A DNA stretch of 64,000 nucleotides from Opitutales bacterium (GCA_017531845.1 JAFXKI010000007.1:268081-332080), one strand, 5' to 3'; counted from the stretch's first letter, positions 52,455 through 61,541 are shown. Made by a program: numbers and translations. The notes: a model not told the origin generated them from the letters alone.

Positions 52455-53384
52455 ATGGAAAATGTAATCATTCTCGGAAGCGGTTGCGCCGGATTGGCTG
52501 CCGCAATTTACGTTGCCCGCGCAGGGTTTTCCCCGCTGATTATCGAAGGTAATTTGCCCGGCGGACAAATTACGACCACCTCTGAAGTTGAAAATTTTCC
52601 CGGTTTTCCGGAGGGTATCGACGGCTTCTCTCTCGTGATGAACATGCGCCAACAGGCGGAAAAATTCGGTGCCCGCTTTGAGGCGGAAACCATTGAACGT
52701 GTTGAACTCTCCGCCGAATCTAAAAAACTGTTCACGGCGGCAGGAAATGTTTTTGAAACCCGCGCGCTGATTGTCGCAACCGGAGCCTCACCGAAAATGA
52801 CGGGAGTGAAAGGAGAAATGGAATTTTACGGCGGGAACGGCGTCAGCACCTGCGCAACCTGCGACGGAGCCTTTTTCCGAGGGAAGGAAATTGCCGTTAT
52901 CGGCGGCGGAGACACCGCCTGCGAAGAAGCAAATTTTCTTACTCGCTTCGCATCGAAAGTTTACCAAATCCACCGGCGTGAAAAATTCCGCGCCACGGAA
53001 ATTATGGTGCGCCGCGTGACGGAAAACCCGAAAATCGAACTCGTACTTTCAAGCGTTCCCGAAGAGATTTTAGGCGATGAAAACGGCAAGGTGCGCGCGC
53101 TTCGTGTCCGCAACGTAAATTCCGGAGAAATGCGGGATATTGACGTTGCCGGCATTTTTGTCGCCATCGGGCACACTCCCAACACGGCATTTCTCAGAGG
53201 CGCGCTTCCGATGGAAGAAGACGGAACACTCATTGCCGAGCGCGACGCCTCCGGCGTGCGCACCCAAATCCCGGGCGTTTTTGTTGCCGGAGATTGCGCC
53301 GACCGTATTTTCCGTCAGGCAATTGTTGCGGCGGGAACGGGCGCGCGAGCCGGTATTGAAGCGCAACGCTTTTTGGAAGAATAA
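52455..53384 (+). CDS. trxB: Thioredoxin-disulfide reductase
   Basis: TrxB reduces thioredoxin with NADPH and FAD. The 309-residue protein has FAD-binding ILGSGCAGLAAAIYVA, the redox pair Cys133-Ala-Thr-Cys136, NADPH-binding VIGGGDTACEEA, and GVFVAGDCAD near the end. It ends 12 bases before cca; the two may be cotranscribed. Confidence 0.96.
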   Translation: MENVIILGSGCAGLAAAIYVARAGFSPLIIEGNLPGGQITTTSEVENFPGFPEGIDGFSLVMNMRQQAEKFGARFEAETIERVELSAESKKLFTAAGNVFETRALIVATGASPKMTGVKGEMEFYGGNGVSTCATCDGAFFRGKEIAVIGGGDTACEEANFLTRFASKVYQIHRREKFRATEIMVRRVTENPKIELVLSSVPEEILGDENGKVRALRVRNVNSGEMRDIDVAGIFVAIGHTPNTAFLRGALPMEEDGTLIAERDASGVRTQIPGVFVAGDCADRIFRQAIVAAGTGARAGIEAQRFLEE

Positions 53385-53396
53385 AAAATCCCCGCT

Positions 53397-54797
53397 ATGA
53401 TTTTTTTCCGGGAGGAGCTTGAGCCCGTGCGCCGGCTGTTTGAAGCCGTGCGGGAACGCGGCGGACGTGCGCTCTTCGTAGGCGGATGCGTTCGAGACGC
53501 ACTTTTAGGGCGCAAAAGCAAAGATTTTGACGTCGAAGTCTACGGGCTCGAAGCCGACCGGGCGGAAAAACTTCTCCGCTCCCTGGATTTTCGATTTAAT
53601 GCGGCGGGAAAATCATTCGGCGTATTCAAATTGCACGACGTTCCCGTCGACATTGCCCTTCCCCGGCGGGAATCCAAGCGCGGCTTAGGACATCGCGGAT
53701 TCATCGTTGAAGGCGACCCGCACATGAGCCTCAAAGAGGCTGCCTCCCGGCGGGATTTTACCGTAAACTCCATCTATTTTGATCCGCTTACGGGAGAAAT
53801 TCTCGATCCGTTTAGCGGGCGGAAAGACTTGGAAAACAGAATTTTACGGCACACCTCCGAATCGTTTTCCGAAGATCCTCTTCGCGTCTTGAGAGCGATG
53901 CAATTTGCCGCGCGCTTCCGCTTTGACGTCGCACCGGAAACAGTCAGGCTTTGCCGGCATATCGAACCGGAGGGACTTTCCTCAGAACGCATCTTTGAAG
54001 AATGGAGTAAATTAATTTTACGCGGTGAGGAAATTTCCCGCGGATTGAATTTTCTGCGCGACTGCGGCTGGGTTCGTTATTTTCCCGAGCTTGAAGCTCT
54101 CATCGGCGTGCAGCAGGATCCGCTCTGGCACCCCGAAGGAGATGTTTGGAATCACACGCTCGCCACGCTCGATACGTTTGCGCGGGAACGCATAGGTGAT
54201 GATTTTGAAGACCTCGTCGTCGGGTTCGCCGTGCTCTGCCACGATTTCGGGAAGCCCGCCACGACACGCTTTTTTGAAAAAGACGGACGCTGGCACGCCT
54301 ACGGTCACGACCGCGCCGGATGCGCTCCCGCAAGAAAATTTTTAGAGCGCATGACTAACTTTCGGGAATTGATCGACAGCGTTCTGCCTCTCGTTCTTTG
54401 TCACATGCAACCGATTGCGATTTGGCGCGGGAACGCCGGAGACTCCGCCGTGAGAAGGCTCGCAAACCGCGTCGGACGCATCGATCGGTTACTACGTGTT
54501 TGCTCTGCGGATACGATGGGCATTTCCACGAAAAAAAATGCAGAGCTTCGCGACGCTTCGTCCTGGCTTTTGGAGCGAGCAGAAGTGCTTCAGGTCAAAA
54601 ACGCCGCACCCAAACCGATAATCCTCGGGCGACATCTTATCGCACTCGGAATTTCGCCCGGAAAAGCATTTAAGCCGATTCTCGATACCTGTTACGAAGC
54701 CCAGCTCGACGGAAAAATCTTCAACACGGAAGACGGAATACGTTTTGTCAGAGAAAAATTTTTCCGGCAACAAGAGGGCAAAAATCCGGCGAAATAA
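53397..54797 (+). CDS. cca: CCA tRNA nucleotidyltransferase-family protein with HD domain
   Basis: The 466-residue protein is a class II nucleotidyltransferase with FVGGCVRDALLG and the metal-binding pair KDFDVEVYG, then RRDFTVNSIYFD. A later HD domain shows CHDFGKP. The family adds CCA to tRNA 3' ends or, in split systems, only CC or A; poly(A) polymerase is also related. The pattern RRDFTVN fits CCA or A-adding enzymes. It converges on the kinase gene with a 12-base gap. Confidence 0.85.
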   Translation: MIFFREELEPVRRLFEAVRERGGRALFVGGCVRDALLGRKSKDFDVEVYGLEADRAEKLLRSLDFRFNAAGKSFGVFKLHDVPVDIALPRRESKRGLGHRGFIVEGDPHMSLKEAASRRDFTVNSIYFDPLTGEILDPFSGRKDLENRILRHTSESFSEDPLRVLRAMQFAARFRFDVAPETVRLCRHIEPEGLSSERIFEEWSKLILRGEEISRGLNFLRDCGWVRYFPELEALIGVQQDPLWHPEGDVWNHTLATLDTFARERIGDDFEDLVVGFAVLCHDFGKPATTRFFEKDGRWHAYGHDRAGCAPARKFLERMTNFRELIDSVLPLVLCHMQPIAIWRGNAGDSAVRRLANRVGRIDRLLRVCSADTMGISTKKNAELRDASSWLLERAEVLQVKNAAPKPIILGRHLIALGISPGKAFKPILDTCYEAQLDGKIFNTEDGIRFVREKFFRQQEGKNPAK

Positions 54798-54809
54798 AAA
54801 ATCGGAAAT

Positions 54810-56558
54810 TTATTTTTCGGAAAGCACGGAAAGGAATTCGCCGAACATGCGCGAAAAGTCCGCATTACTGAAAGTCGGGCGAATTTCAATTTCAATAATT
54901 CCGAGGGAAGGCGCAAGTCCCTGCGTATTGAGAATTTCGATACAAATTCGATCCGCGTTTGAAGCGACATCAATCATCGAAAAGTAACGCAACCCGATAT
55001 CCGCCGCGCTCCCGTCAAATTTCAATTCGCGAGAAACCTGATCGCCTCCGATACTCAATCGCACGGGGACGGATTCGCCGGGAATATCACCGGTTGTTCT
55101 CAAATAAATATTATACGTTCCCGCTTTCACGGAATGCGGAAATTCAAGCGTTTGCCCGGGAGCAATGCGCAAAACCGGCTCCCCGCTGGTAAGAAAATTC
55201 ACCGAAACGCCTTTTCGTCCGGTGCGCTCCGTGCAAAGGCGCTCCCAGTATTCGCGCTCCGCCACTTCGGAGTACTCCGAATTTGATTTTTCCCGGGGAC
55301 GCGTCTTGCTCTCCGCAGGAACGGAAGCCGAAGACGAGGAAACCGGCGAGACGGAAACCTGCTCATCGGAAGGGGAAAAATCCGCTTCCACTCCCGGAAC
55401 GGCAACCGAAACCTTCACCGTCGGCGATACCTCCGCTTTGGCGGAATCTGCACCCGCCTTCCCGTTTTCAGAATTTGCGTCCTTTTCAAAAAACTTCTGC
55501 GCGGCGGCGGCAACGCGTGTTTCCGTTTTTTTCAACTGCGAGCGTTCTCCGACCGTAAACGCAAAACCGAATGCCGCACAAATCATTGCCGCTCCCAGCA
55601 CGTAAAAAACGGCACGACGGCGGCGCGCCGGAGCTTTTCCGACACGTTCCAAGGCGTCAAGAAATTCTTTCGCCGTCGGATAACGCCGCATCGGAATAAT
55701 ATTCAGGGAACGCTCCAACAGCTCTATTAAAGCTCGGGAACCGAGTTTGAAAATCTCCGGAGAAAGCCGCCCCGGCTCCGGCGGAGTTTCGCCGACAAGC
55801 AGAAAATGCAGAAGCGCCCCAAGCGCATACACGTCCGCACGCGGGGTTGCCGCAACGCCGCGATTGAGCTCCGGAGCGATGTAGCCTTCCGTTCCGCCTT
55901 CGACTTCCGGGTTATCTCCGGCATTTTCTTCGATAGCGATTTGCGTTTGGGACGGACCGGCAGAAACGTTCCCGCGAATTCCGACGACAGAGCGAAATTT
56001 TGCTGCCGGATTTGCCCGGCGGCGTTCTTCCATACGCCTCCGCCCGGCGATGTATTTACGATCTACATACGCCATGCCGAAATCCGTAATTTGCGGCGTT
56101 CCCGTCCGTGTCAGCAAAATGTTTTCCGGTTTTAAATCCCGGTGAACCACACCGTAAGCATGCGCGTAGGCAAGCCCCTTTGCCACGGAAGAAATAAGAG
56201 CGATGGCGGCATCGGGACGCAGGCGTCCGCCGTTACGCCGGCGCACGTCTTCAAGCGTGCCGCCGTTGACGAAATCCATCACGTAATAATAAAACCCGTT
56301 GCATTCCCCGAAATTATGCACGGGAACGATGTTTTCATGATTGAGCGCCGCGACGATTTGAGCCTCGTGTTGAAAAACGCGAACAAATTCCGGCATAAAC
56401 GCCAAATCACCGCTAAGAACTTTTACGGCAAAAAGCTTTTTCAGCACGGCGTGTTGCGTCAAATACACCGTGCCGGTCGCGCCGAATCCGAGAATCGAAA
56501 TAACTTCGTAATCTCCGATTTTTTCTCCGGGATGGAAACTGGCTTCTGTGTCGCTCAT
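54810..56558 (-). CDS. Membrane Ser/Thr protein kinase with long activation segment
   Basis: The 582-residue Hanks-type kinase has a P-loop (LGFGATG, 23-29), Lys46, HRDLKPEN (139-146), DFG (159-161) and APE (228-230). The activation segment DFG-APE spans 72 residues instead of about 20-30. Its insertion is very basic at first (AGRRRMEERRRANP) and then acidic. One membrane span (about 316-336) is followed by a Ser/Glu-rich linker and an outer beta-sandwich-like domain with GTYNIYLRTTGDIPG. The outer domain may sense a ligand. No phosphatase gene is adjacent. Confidence 0.88.
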   Translation of the reverse strand: MSDTEASFHPGEKIGDYEVISILGFGATGTVYLTQHAVLKKLFAVKVLSGDLAFMPEFVRVFQHEAQIVAALNHENIVPVHNFGECNGFYYYVMDFVNGGTLEDVRRRNGGRLRPDAAIALISSVAKGLAYAHAYGVVHRDLKPENILLTRTGTPQITDFGMAYVDRKYIAGRRRMEERRRANPAAKFRSVVGIRGNVSAGPSQTQIAIEENAGDNPEVEGGTEGYIAPELNRGVAATPRADVYALGALLHFLLVGETPPEPGRLSPEIFKLGSRALIELLERSLNIIPMRRYPTAKEFLDALERVGKAPARRRRAVFYVLGAAMICAAFGFAFTVGERSQLKKTETRVAAAAQKFFEKDANSENGKAGADSAKAEVSPTVKVSVAVPGVEADFSPSDEQVSVSPVSSSSASVPAESKTRPREKSNSEYSEVAEREYWERLCTERTGRKGVSVNFLTSGEPVLRIAPGQTLEFPHSVKAGTYNIYLRTTGDIPGESVPVRLSIGGDQVSRELKFDGSAADIGLRYFSMIDVASNADRICIEILNTQGLAPSLGIIEIEIRPTFSNADFSRMFGEFLSVLSEK

Positions 56559-56617
56559 TCAAAGGAAAGGAAGCGGCTCGCGCTTCGTATTATATCCGAA
56601 AACCGGATACAAGGAGA

Positions 56618-57082
56618 CTATTCCACTTCGAGAATAACCTGCACTTCTGCGGTCGCATGAAGCGGAACGCCGCCGAGAGCGACAGCCGCGCGCGCGTGTT
56701 TGCCGTTTTCGCCGAAAACCGCCATAAAAAGCTCCGAAGCACCGTTGATGACCTTCGGGGCATCGGCAAAACCTTCGGGAGCGTAAACGAATCCGTTCAC
56801 ATTAACGACGCGTTTCACTTTATCCAGTGATCCGAGAAAGGCTTTTGCGTTGGCAAGTGCCGCAAGGGCGCACTGGCGGGCAGCAGCGTAACCGTAGGCG
56901 ATGTCTTTTTCCGGCGACGAACCGATCATGCCGGTGTGCGTGAGTTTGCCGTCCGCCATCGGCAATGTTCCGGAAAGAAAAAGCAAATTCCCCGTGCGCA
57001 CGGCGGGAACGTAAGCTCCGGCGGGAGCCGGCGGCGGCGGGAGCGTCAGCCCCAATTCCTGAATTTTTGCTTCAATACTCAT
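56618..57082 (-). CDS. RidA-family protein
   Basis: The 154-residue protein belongs to the RidA/YjgF family, which hydrolyses reactive enamines and imines. NLLFLSGTLP and VVNVNGFVYAPEGFADAPKVINGAS are recognisable, and the C-terminal ARAAVALGGVPLHATAEVQVI carries the conserved Arg and Glu. It is longer than the ~128-residue RidA and fits an Rid subfamily with an N-terminal extension. It lies between the kinase and thiE. Confidence 0.85.
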   Translation of the reverse strand: MSIEAKIQELGLTLPPPPAPAGAYVPAVRTGNLLFLSGTLPMADGKLTHTGMIGSSPEKDIAYGYAAARQCALAALANAKAFLGSLDKVKRVVNVNGFVYAPEGFADAPKVINGASELFMAVFGENGKHARAAVALGGVPLHATAEVQVILEVE

Positions 57083-57127
57083 GATGTGCGAAATACTACT
57101 CCTCCTGTGGAAAGCCGCAAAGTTTTT

Positions 57128-57751
57128 TTACTCACAAAGAAAGTTCGCGGCGGCAAGCCTCGGATTTTCCGCTCCGCAAATCGCAGAAACAACAGCAATG
57201 CCGACACCGGGAACGCCCTGCCTCAGCACCCTCGCGCGCTCAACGTTAATTCCGCCGATGGCGACCACCGGGAACGGCGATTGCGCCGAAAGTTTTGCGA
57301 AATTCTCTGCCCCCAACGCCGGTGCCGCGTCCGCTTTCGTCGCGGTGGGAAAAACCGGACCGATGCCGAGATAGTCTACCGGAGCCGTTTTCGCCGCCTC
57401 CATTTCATTCAAATCGGAGACGGAAAGCCCGAGGATTTTTTCCTTCCCGATAAGCCTGCGAACCGCTTCAACAGGTAAGTCCTTTTGTCCGACGTGAACG
57501 CCGTCCGCGTTTACCGCCAGGGCAAGATCCGCCCGGTTGTTGACGATGAAAGGGATTTTCCGGGAACGCAAAAAATCCGCAAGTTGCAAGGCTTCGGAGT
57601 AACACGTTCCCGCGTTAGGGTTTTCAGAGCGGTATTGCACAATCGTTACCCCGCCGTCAATGGCGGCTTCGACGGTTTCAAGCAAGCCCAAACGGCATTT
57701 TTCCGGCGCGTCCGTCACTAAATAAAGATTCAAATCAAATCGATTTTCCAT
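57128..57751 (-). CDS. thiE: Thiamine phosphate synthase, copy 1
   Basis: ThiE joins HMP-diphosphate and thiazole phosphate. The 207-residue TIM-barrel has IVQYRSENPNAGT, FIVNNRADLALAV, DGVHVGQKDLP, GLSVSD and YLGIGPVFPTATK. The usual Lys two residues after the conserved Arg (QLREK) is Glu here. A second full-length copy lies at 61571-62194. No riboswitch is seen before this copy, so the two may be regulated differently. Confidence 0.88.
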   Translation of the reverse strand: MENRFDLNLYLVTDAPEKCRLGLLETVEAAIDGGVTIVQYRSENPNAGTCYSEALQLADFLRSRKIPFIVNNRADLALAVNADGVHVGQKDLPVEAVRRLIGKEKILGLSVSDLNEMEAAKTAPVDYLGIGPVFPTATKADAAPALGAENFAKLSAQSPFPVVAIGGINVERARVLRQGVPGVGIAVVSAICGAENPRLAAANFLCE

Positions 57752-57802
57752 TTCGGAAGATATTACTCATAAGAGCGTCGAATTATCAAATATCTGTTTC
57801 TT

Positions 57803-57851
57803 TTTTACAAAAAAAGCGTTCCCGCAATTCTGCCGCGCGGGAACGCTTTTT
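57803..57851 (-). terminator. Terminator of nuoBCD with the iterated motif in both arms
   Basis: On the plus strand AAAAAGCGTTCCCGC (57811-57825) and GCGGGAACGCTTTTT (57837-57851) form a perfect 15-bp stem. On the minus strand a T run follows the stem, directly after the nuoD stop codon. This is the clearest motif-pair terminator in the window. Confidence 0.92.
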
Positions 57852-57870
57852 CGCCTGAAAATTTAATTTC

Positions 57871-59100
57871 TTAGCGGTCGCATTCGCCCTGAACAAAGTC
57901 GAGCGAACCGAGAATCGCGGGAATGTCCGTAACGAAGTTGCCCGGAACAATTACCGGAAGCGTCGAAAGCGAAACGAACGAGGGTCCGCGCACATGCAGG
58001 CGATACGGATGCCCTTCCCCCTTCGAGTGAATAAAGAATCCGAGTGCTCCTTTCGGATTTTCCGCTTCAAAATAAGCTTCGCCGGCGGGAATCTGCGGAC
58101 CGTGCGTCGTGAGCATAAAATTCTGAATAAGCTCTTCCATGCCGGTGAGCACGCGCTGTTTCGGCGGAAGGCAAATTTTCTTTGCGTCCTCGGCAAAAAT
58201 CGGTCCGTCCGGAAGCGTTTTGCAAACCTGACGCACGATGCGCACGGATTGACGGATTTCTTCCGTTTTGAGCAAATAGCGGTCGTAGCAGTCGCCGACA
58301 GTGCCGACGGGAACGTCAAAATCGTATTGTTCGTAGCCGCTGTAAGGACGATCCTTGCGAATATCCGAGCCGATGCCCGCGCAACGCAGATTCACGCCGG
58401 TAAGCCCGTATTGCAACGCCATTTCCTTAGTGATGACTGCAATGTCCTTCGTGCGGTCAAGGAAGATTTTGTTGCGCGAAAGCAAACCTTCCATTTCATC
58501 GACGCCCTTGAGAATGCAATCGCAGGCTTTTTCGACTTTTTCGAGCCAGCCTTCGGGAACGTCACGCGTAACGCCGCCGATACGCGTGTAGCTGTTCGTA
58601 AGGCGTTGCCCGGTAAGTTCTTCAAAAAGTGTGTAGATGCGTTCACGCTCGGTGTAAGTTGTAAGAAAGACGGTCAGCGCGCCCGTGTCCATCGCGTAAA
58701 CACCGAGTCCGAGCAGGTGCGAGGAAATGCGGGAAAGCTCGCAGGTGAGCACGCGAAGCGCGGCACAACGAGCGGGAACTTCGAGCCCGGCGAGTTTTTC
58801 GACCGTGAGCGCATAAGCGACGTTGTTGCAAATCGGCGCAAGATAATCAAGGCGATCCGTAAACGGCACAAACTGATTATACGTCATGTTTTCCGCCAGC
58901 TTATCGTCGCCGCGATGCAGGTAGCCGACAACCGGCGTACACTTGGTGACGATTTCGCCGTCCACTTCGAGCTGGAGGCGGAGCACGCCGTGCGTTGCCG
59001 GGTGAGACGGCCCCATCGTCAGGTGCATTTTTTCGCACGGAACGAGGTCTTCTTCGCGGGCGGCGGCTTCGGAATATTCAAAATCGATGGTTTTGGACAT
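57871..59100 (-). CDS. nuoD: NADH-quinone oxidoreductase subunit D
   Basis: NuoD (49-kDa subunit) lines the quinone pocket of complex I. The 409-residue product has the hydrogenase-like segments LTMGPSHPATHGVLRL, CTPVVGYLHRGDDKLAE and GVNLRCAGIGSD, plus LRCAGIGSDIRKD. The quinone-contact histidine region (SHPATHG) is intact. It is the last gene of nuoBCD and is followed by a strong terminator. Confidence 0.96.
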   Translation of the reverse strand: MSKTIDFEYSEAAAREEDLVPCEKMHLTMGPSHPATHGVLRLQLEVDGEIVTKCTPVVGYLHRGDDKLAENMTYNQFVPFTDRLDYLAPICNNVAYALTVEKLAGLEVPARCAALRVLTCELSRISSHLLGLGVYAMDTGALTVFLTTYTERERIYTLFEELTGQRLTNSYTRIGGVTRDVPEGWLEKVEKACDCILKGVDEMEGLLSRNKIFLDRTKDIAVITKEMALQYGLTGVNLRCAGIGSDIRKDRPYSGYEQYDFDVPVGTVGDCYDRYLLKTEEIRQSVRIVRQVCKTLPDGPIFAEDAKKICLPPKQRVLTGMEELIQNFMLTTHGPQIPAGEAYFEAENPKGALGFFIHSKGEGHPYRLHVRGPSFVSLSTLPVIVPGNFVTDIPAILGSLDFVQGECDR

Positions 59101-59139
59101 TGTAAAAATCTCCGTAATTTGGATTTGCGTTCCCGTGAA

Positions 59140-59772
59140 CTATTCGGCGGAAGGTTTGCGGTTGCCTTCGCTCCATTCCTGGTCAAGCGCGCGCGGTTCG
59201 GTTTCGCGCATCGTGTTACCCCGGCAGGAAACAAACGGTCCGCCGTTCATCGGAGCGGGAAGCACCCTGACGCCTGTTTGCGCGACGGTGTCCGGATCCG
59301 GATGCGGTACTTCGATTCCCGCAAGCGGAAAATCCTTGCGCAAGGGGTGATACGGATATTCGTCCCACATCAAAATGCGGCGCATATCAGGGTGATTCGT
59401 GAACGTGATCCCGACCAAGTCGTAAGCTTCGCGTTCGTGCCAGTTGCAACCAGCCCAAACGGAGCAAAGCGACGGCACGGCAGGCTTTTCATTATCCGCC
59501 GCATAAACATTAATGCGCACGTATTGGTGGCATTCGTGGCTGTAAACGTGCCAAATCGCAGAAAAGCGCGGAGACGCATCGACACCCCAGTCACAGCCGG
59601 TAACGTCGTTAATCGACGAAAAACCTTCCTTGTCTCGGAGCGCGAGCGCGAACTCGACGACCTTGTCCGCGGGAACGTCAAACGACGCATGGTCGGCGGA
59701 ACCCGGTCGTACCGAGACGTAGGGATATTTTTCCAAAAGTTCGTTCTGCAGAGCCAAATCTTTTTCGGTCAT
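59140..59772 (-). CDS. nuoC: NADH-quinone oxidoreductase subunit C
   Basis: I start at MTEKDLALQNELL, giving 210 residues; an upstream Met adds nine. The conserved block is CNWHEREAYDLVGITFTNHPDMRRILMWDEYPYHPLRKDFPL. It is a separate C subunit, not a NuoCD fusion. The C-terminal tail (RALDQEWSEGNRKPSAE) is poorly conserved. Confidence 0.94.
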   Translation of the reverse strand: MTEKDLALQNELLEKYPYVSVRPGSADHASFDVPADKVVEFALALRDKEGFSSINDVTGCDWGVDASPRFSAIWHVYSHECHQYVRINVYAADNEKPAVPSLCSVWAGCNWHEREAYDLVGITFTNHPDMRRILMWDEYPYHPLRKDFPLAGIEVPHPDPDTVAQTGVRVLPAPMNGGPFVSCRGNTMRETEPRALDQEWSEGNRKPSAE

Positions 59773-59829
59773 AAACAGGAATCCTTGAGAGATTTTCAAA
59801 AATTTACGGGAACGCCGCTTGCGTTTTTT

Positions 59830-60366
59830 TTAGCCGAAATAAAGCGGCTTTACCGGACGGTCGCGCTTGAGCAATTTCAGTCCCGGTTCCTTTGCGATCA
59901 TCTTTTGCAAAGCCATAAGTCCATCGAAAAGCGCTTCCGGACGCGTCGGGCAACCCGAAATATAAACGTCAACCGGCAAGATACGGTCCACGCCCTGCAA
60001 GGTCGAATAGCTGCGATACATTCCGCCGGACGAAGCACAAGCACCCATCGCAATCACCCATTTCGGCTCCGCCATCTGATCATAGATACGGCGCACCGCC
60101 TGCGACATTTTGTAAGTTACCGTTCCCGCGACAATCATACAGTCCGCCTGGCGCGGAGAAAAGCGCGTTACTTCCATTCCGAAACGGGAAATATCAAAGC
60201 GCGAACAGCTCGCCGACATAAATTCAATCGCACAGCAAGCCAAGCCCATCGGCATGGGCCAAACGGAATGGGAACGAATCCAGTCAATCGCGGCGTCGAG
60301 CTTGGTTACGACGACCCCGCCCTCGATTTTGCTGTTATAAGCGACTTCGGTATTTGCGGCACTCAT
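59830..60366 (-). CDS. nuoB: NADH-quinone oxidoreductase subunit B
   Basis: NuoB carries iron-sulfur cluster N2. The 178-residue product has the four cluster ligands: Cys44-Cys45 ([10 protein letters not shown]), Cys110 (MGACASSGG) and Cys139 ([11 protein letters not shown]). It is the first gene of the B-C-D unit. nuoA, its usual upstream neighbour, is absent; the region before it is a divergent spacer leading to the thiamine riboswitch. Confidence 0.95.
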   Translation of the reverse strand: MSAANTEVAYNSKIEGGVVVTKLDAAIDWIRSHSVWPMPMGLACCAIEFMSASCSRFDISRFGMEVTRFSPRQADCMIVAGTVTYKMSQAVRRIYDQMAEPKWVIAMGACASSGGMYRSYSTLQGVDRILPVDVYISGCPTRPEALFDGLMALQKMIAKEPGLKLLKRDRPVKPLYFG

Positions 60367-60507
60367 TGGAAAATCAGAAAAAAGTTATGCGAAGAGTCTA
60401 AAACTTCCGTGCGTTCCCGCAAGGTAAAAACAGCCCTCCCCGCCTTCTCTTTTTACGGAAATTTTGTTTGCGTCGGCGCGGGAACGCTCATAACTTTCCC
60501 GCAAGTT

Positions 60508-60599
60508 TTCAGTAAGGGGTGCCCGCGGGAACGTTTCCCGTCGGCTGAGATTATACCCGCGAACCTGATCCGGATAATGCCGGCGTAGGAAATGCTGAG
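60508..60599 (+). ncRNA. TPP riboswitch (THI box)
   Basis: The sequence has all core parts of a TPP aptamer: AAGGGGTGCCC, CTGAGA, ACCCGCGAACCTGATC and GGATAATGCCGGCGTAGGAA. P1 can be drawn as TTCAGTA (60508-60514) with TGCTGAG (60593-60599). The variable P3 arm is the hairpin CGGGAA-CGT-TTCCCG and contains a GCGGGAACG copy. It precedes thi4 by 86 bases. Binding of TPP should switch off thi4 (and thiE), via the hairpin that follows. Confidence 0.95.
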
Positions 60600-60616
60600 G
60601 AAGTTTCGACCGTGTT

Positions 60617-60649
60617 GCGCGAACGGGTGTTCCCGCACCGTGCGCTCTT
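60617..60649 (+). terminator. Probable expression platform of the TPP riboswitch
   Basis: GCGCGAACGGGTG can pair with CACCGTGCGC in a bulged 10-bp stem followed by TCTTTT. It lies 18 bases after the aptamer. A terminator-type switch is likely; the competing anti-terminator is not evident by eye. Confidence 0.5.
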
Positions 60650-60685
60650 TTGAAAACGAAAAAATAACAGAAAGAGCAAAAAAAC

Positions 60686-61459
60686 ATGGTTATGGAAGAA
60701 CAGATCTCGGGCGCAATCGTGCGTTCGTTTTTCAAAAAACTCGAAAGCCGCCTCGCGGTGGACGTCGCCATCGTCGGCGCAGGACCGAGCGGACTCGTCG
60801 CCGCGCGCGACCTCGCAAAAGCCGGCTACAAAGTCGCAATTTACGAAAGCAAACTCGCGCCCGGCGGCGGCGTTTGGGGCGGCGGAATGCTGATGAACGA
60901 AGTCGTCGTTCAAGACGACGCGGCTGAAATTCTCCGCGATTTCGAAATTACGACCATTCCGTGCGGGAACGGGTTTCACACGGTCGATTCCGTTGAAATG
61001 GCGGCGGGGCTGATTTTCGGCGCGCGCAAAGCGGGAGCGGTGATTTTTAACACGGTCTGCGTCGAAGACATCGTCGTTCACAACGGCGTCATCGCGGGCG
61101 TTGTCATCAACTGGAATCCCGTGCGTCGGCTCGACATGCACGTCGATCCGATTGTTGTTACCGCGCGCGCCGTGGTAGACGGCACCGGGCATCCGAGCGA
61201 AATCGTCCGCAAAGCCGTCAACAAAGCCGGCGTTCAAATCGATTCGCCGACGGGCGGCATTCTCGGCGAAAAACCCATGTGGATGGAAGACGGCGAACGC
61301 ACGACCGTTGAAAACACGAAGCGGCTTTTCCCCGGGCTTTACGCTTCCGGCATGGCGGCAAACAACGTGCAGGGCGGCTTCCGCATGGGCCCGATTTTCG
61401 GCGGCATGCTTAAAAGCGGACGCAAACTCGCGGGCATCATCGCCGAAGATTTAAAATAA
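60686..61459 (+). CDS. thi4: Thi4-type thiazole synthase, His form
   Basis: The 257-residue protein makes the thiazole precursor ADP-thiazole from NAD and glycine. It has the FAD/NAD fold [33 protein letters not shown] and a C-terminal [20 protein letters not shown]. In yeast Thi4 a Cys gives up its sulfur once per molecule; here that position is His152 (LDMHVDP), as in methanogen enzymes that use sulfide catalytically. It is therefore probably a sulfide-dependent, multi-turnover enzyme that suits an anaerobic, sulfide-rich habitat. The gene is under a TPP riboswitch and upstream of a second thiE. An ATG two codons in is an alternative start. Confidence 0.93.
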   Translation: MVMEEQISGAIVRSFFKKLESRLAVDVAIVGAGPSGLVAARDLAKAGYKVAIYESKLAPGGGVWGGGMLMNEVVVQDDAAEILRDFEITTIPCGNGFHTVDSVEMAAGLIFGARKAGAVIFNTVCVEDIVVHNGVIAGVVINWNPVRRLDMHVDPIVVTARAVVDGTGHPSEIVRKAVNKAGVQIDSPTGGILGEKPMWMEDGERTTVENTKRLFPGLYASGMAANNVQGGFRMGPIFGGMLKSGRKLAGIIAEDLK

Positions 61460-61475
61460 AAGCTTAGGAGCTTAG

Positions 61476-61541
61476 AAGCTGAAAAGTTTGGCAGCTTCGC
61501 AAGAAATATTTCTCGCCGAAAGCGGCTAAGCTTTTCAGCTT
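61476..61541. repeat. AGCT-type inverted repeat between thi4 and thiE
   Basis: AAGCTGAAAAG and CTTTTCAGCTT form a perfect 11-bp inverted repeat 44 bases apart. The flanks repeat AGCTTAG and GCTTAAG-like words. It resembles the spacers near 24483-24569 and 7219-7275. Confidence 0.45.

Noticed and set aside
57994..60588. An 864-codon open frame on the plus strand opposite nuoD, nuoC and nuoB
   Set aside because: It mirrors three highly conserved genes, runs through their spacers, and its translation is rich in Arg, His and Phe without any domain. It arises from the codon bias of the real genes.
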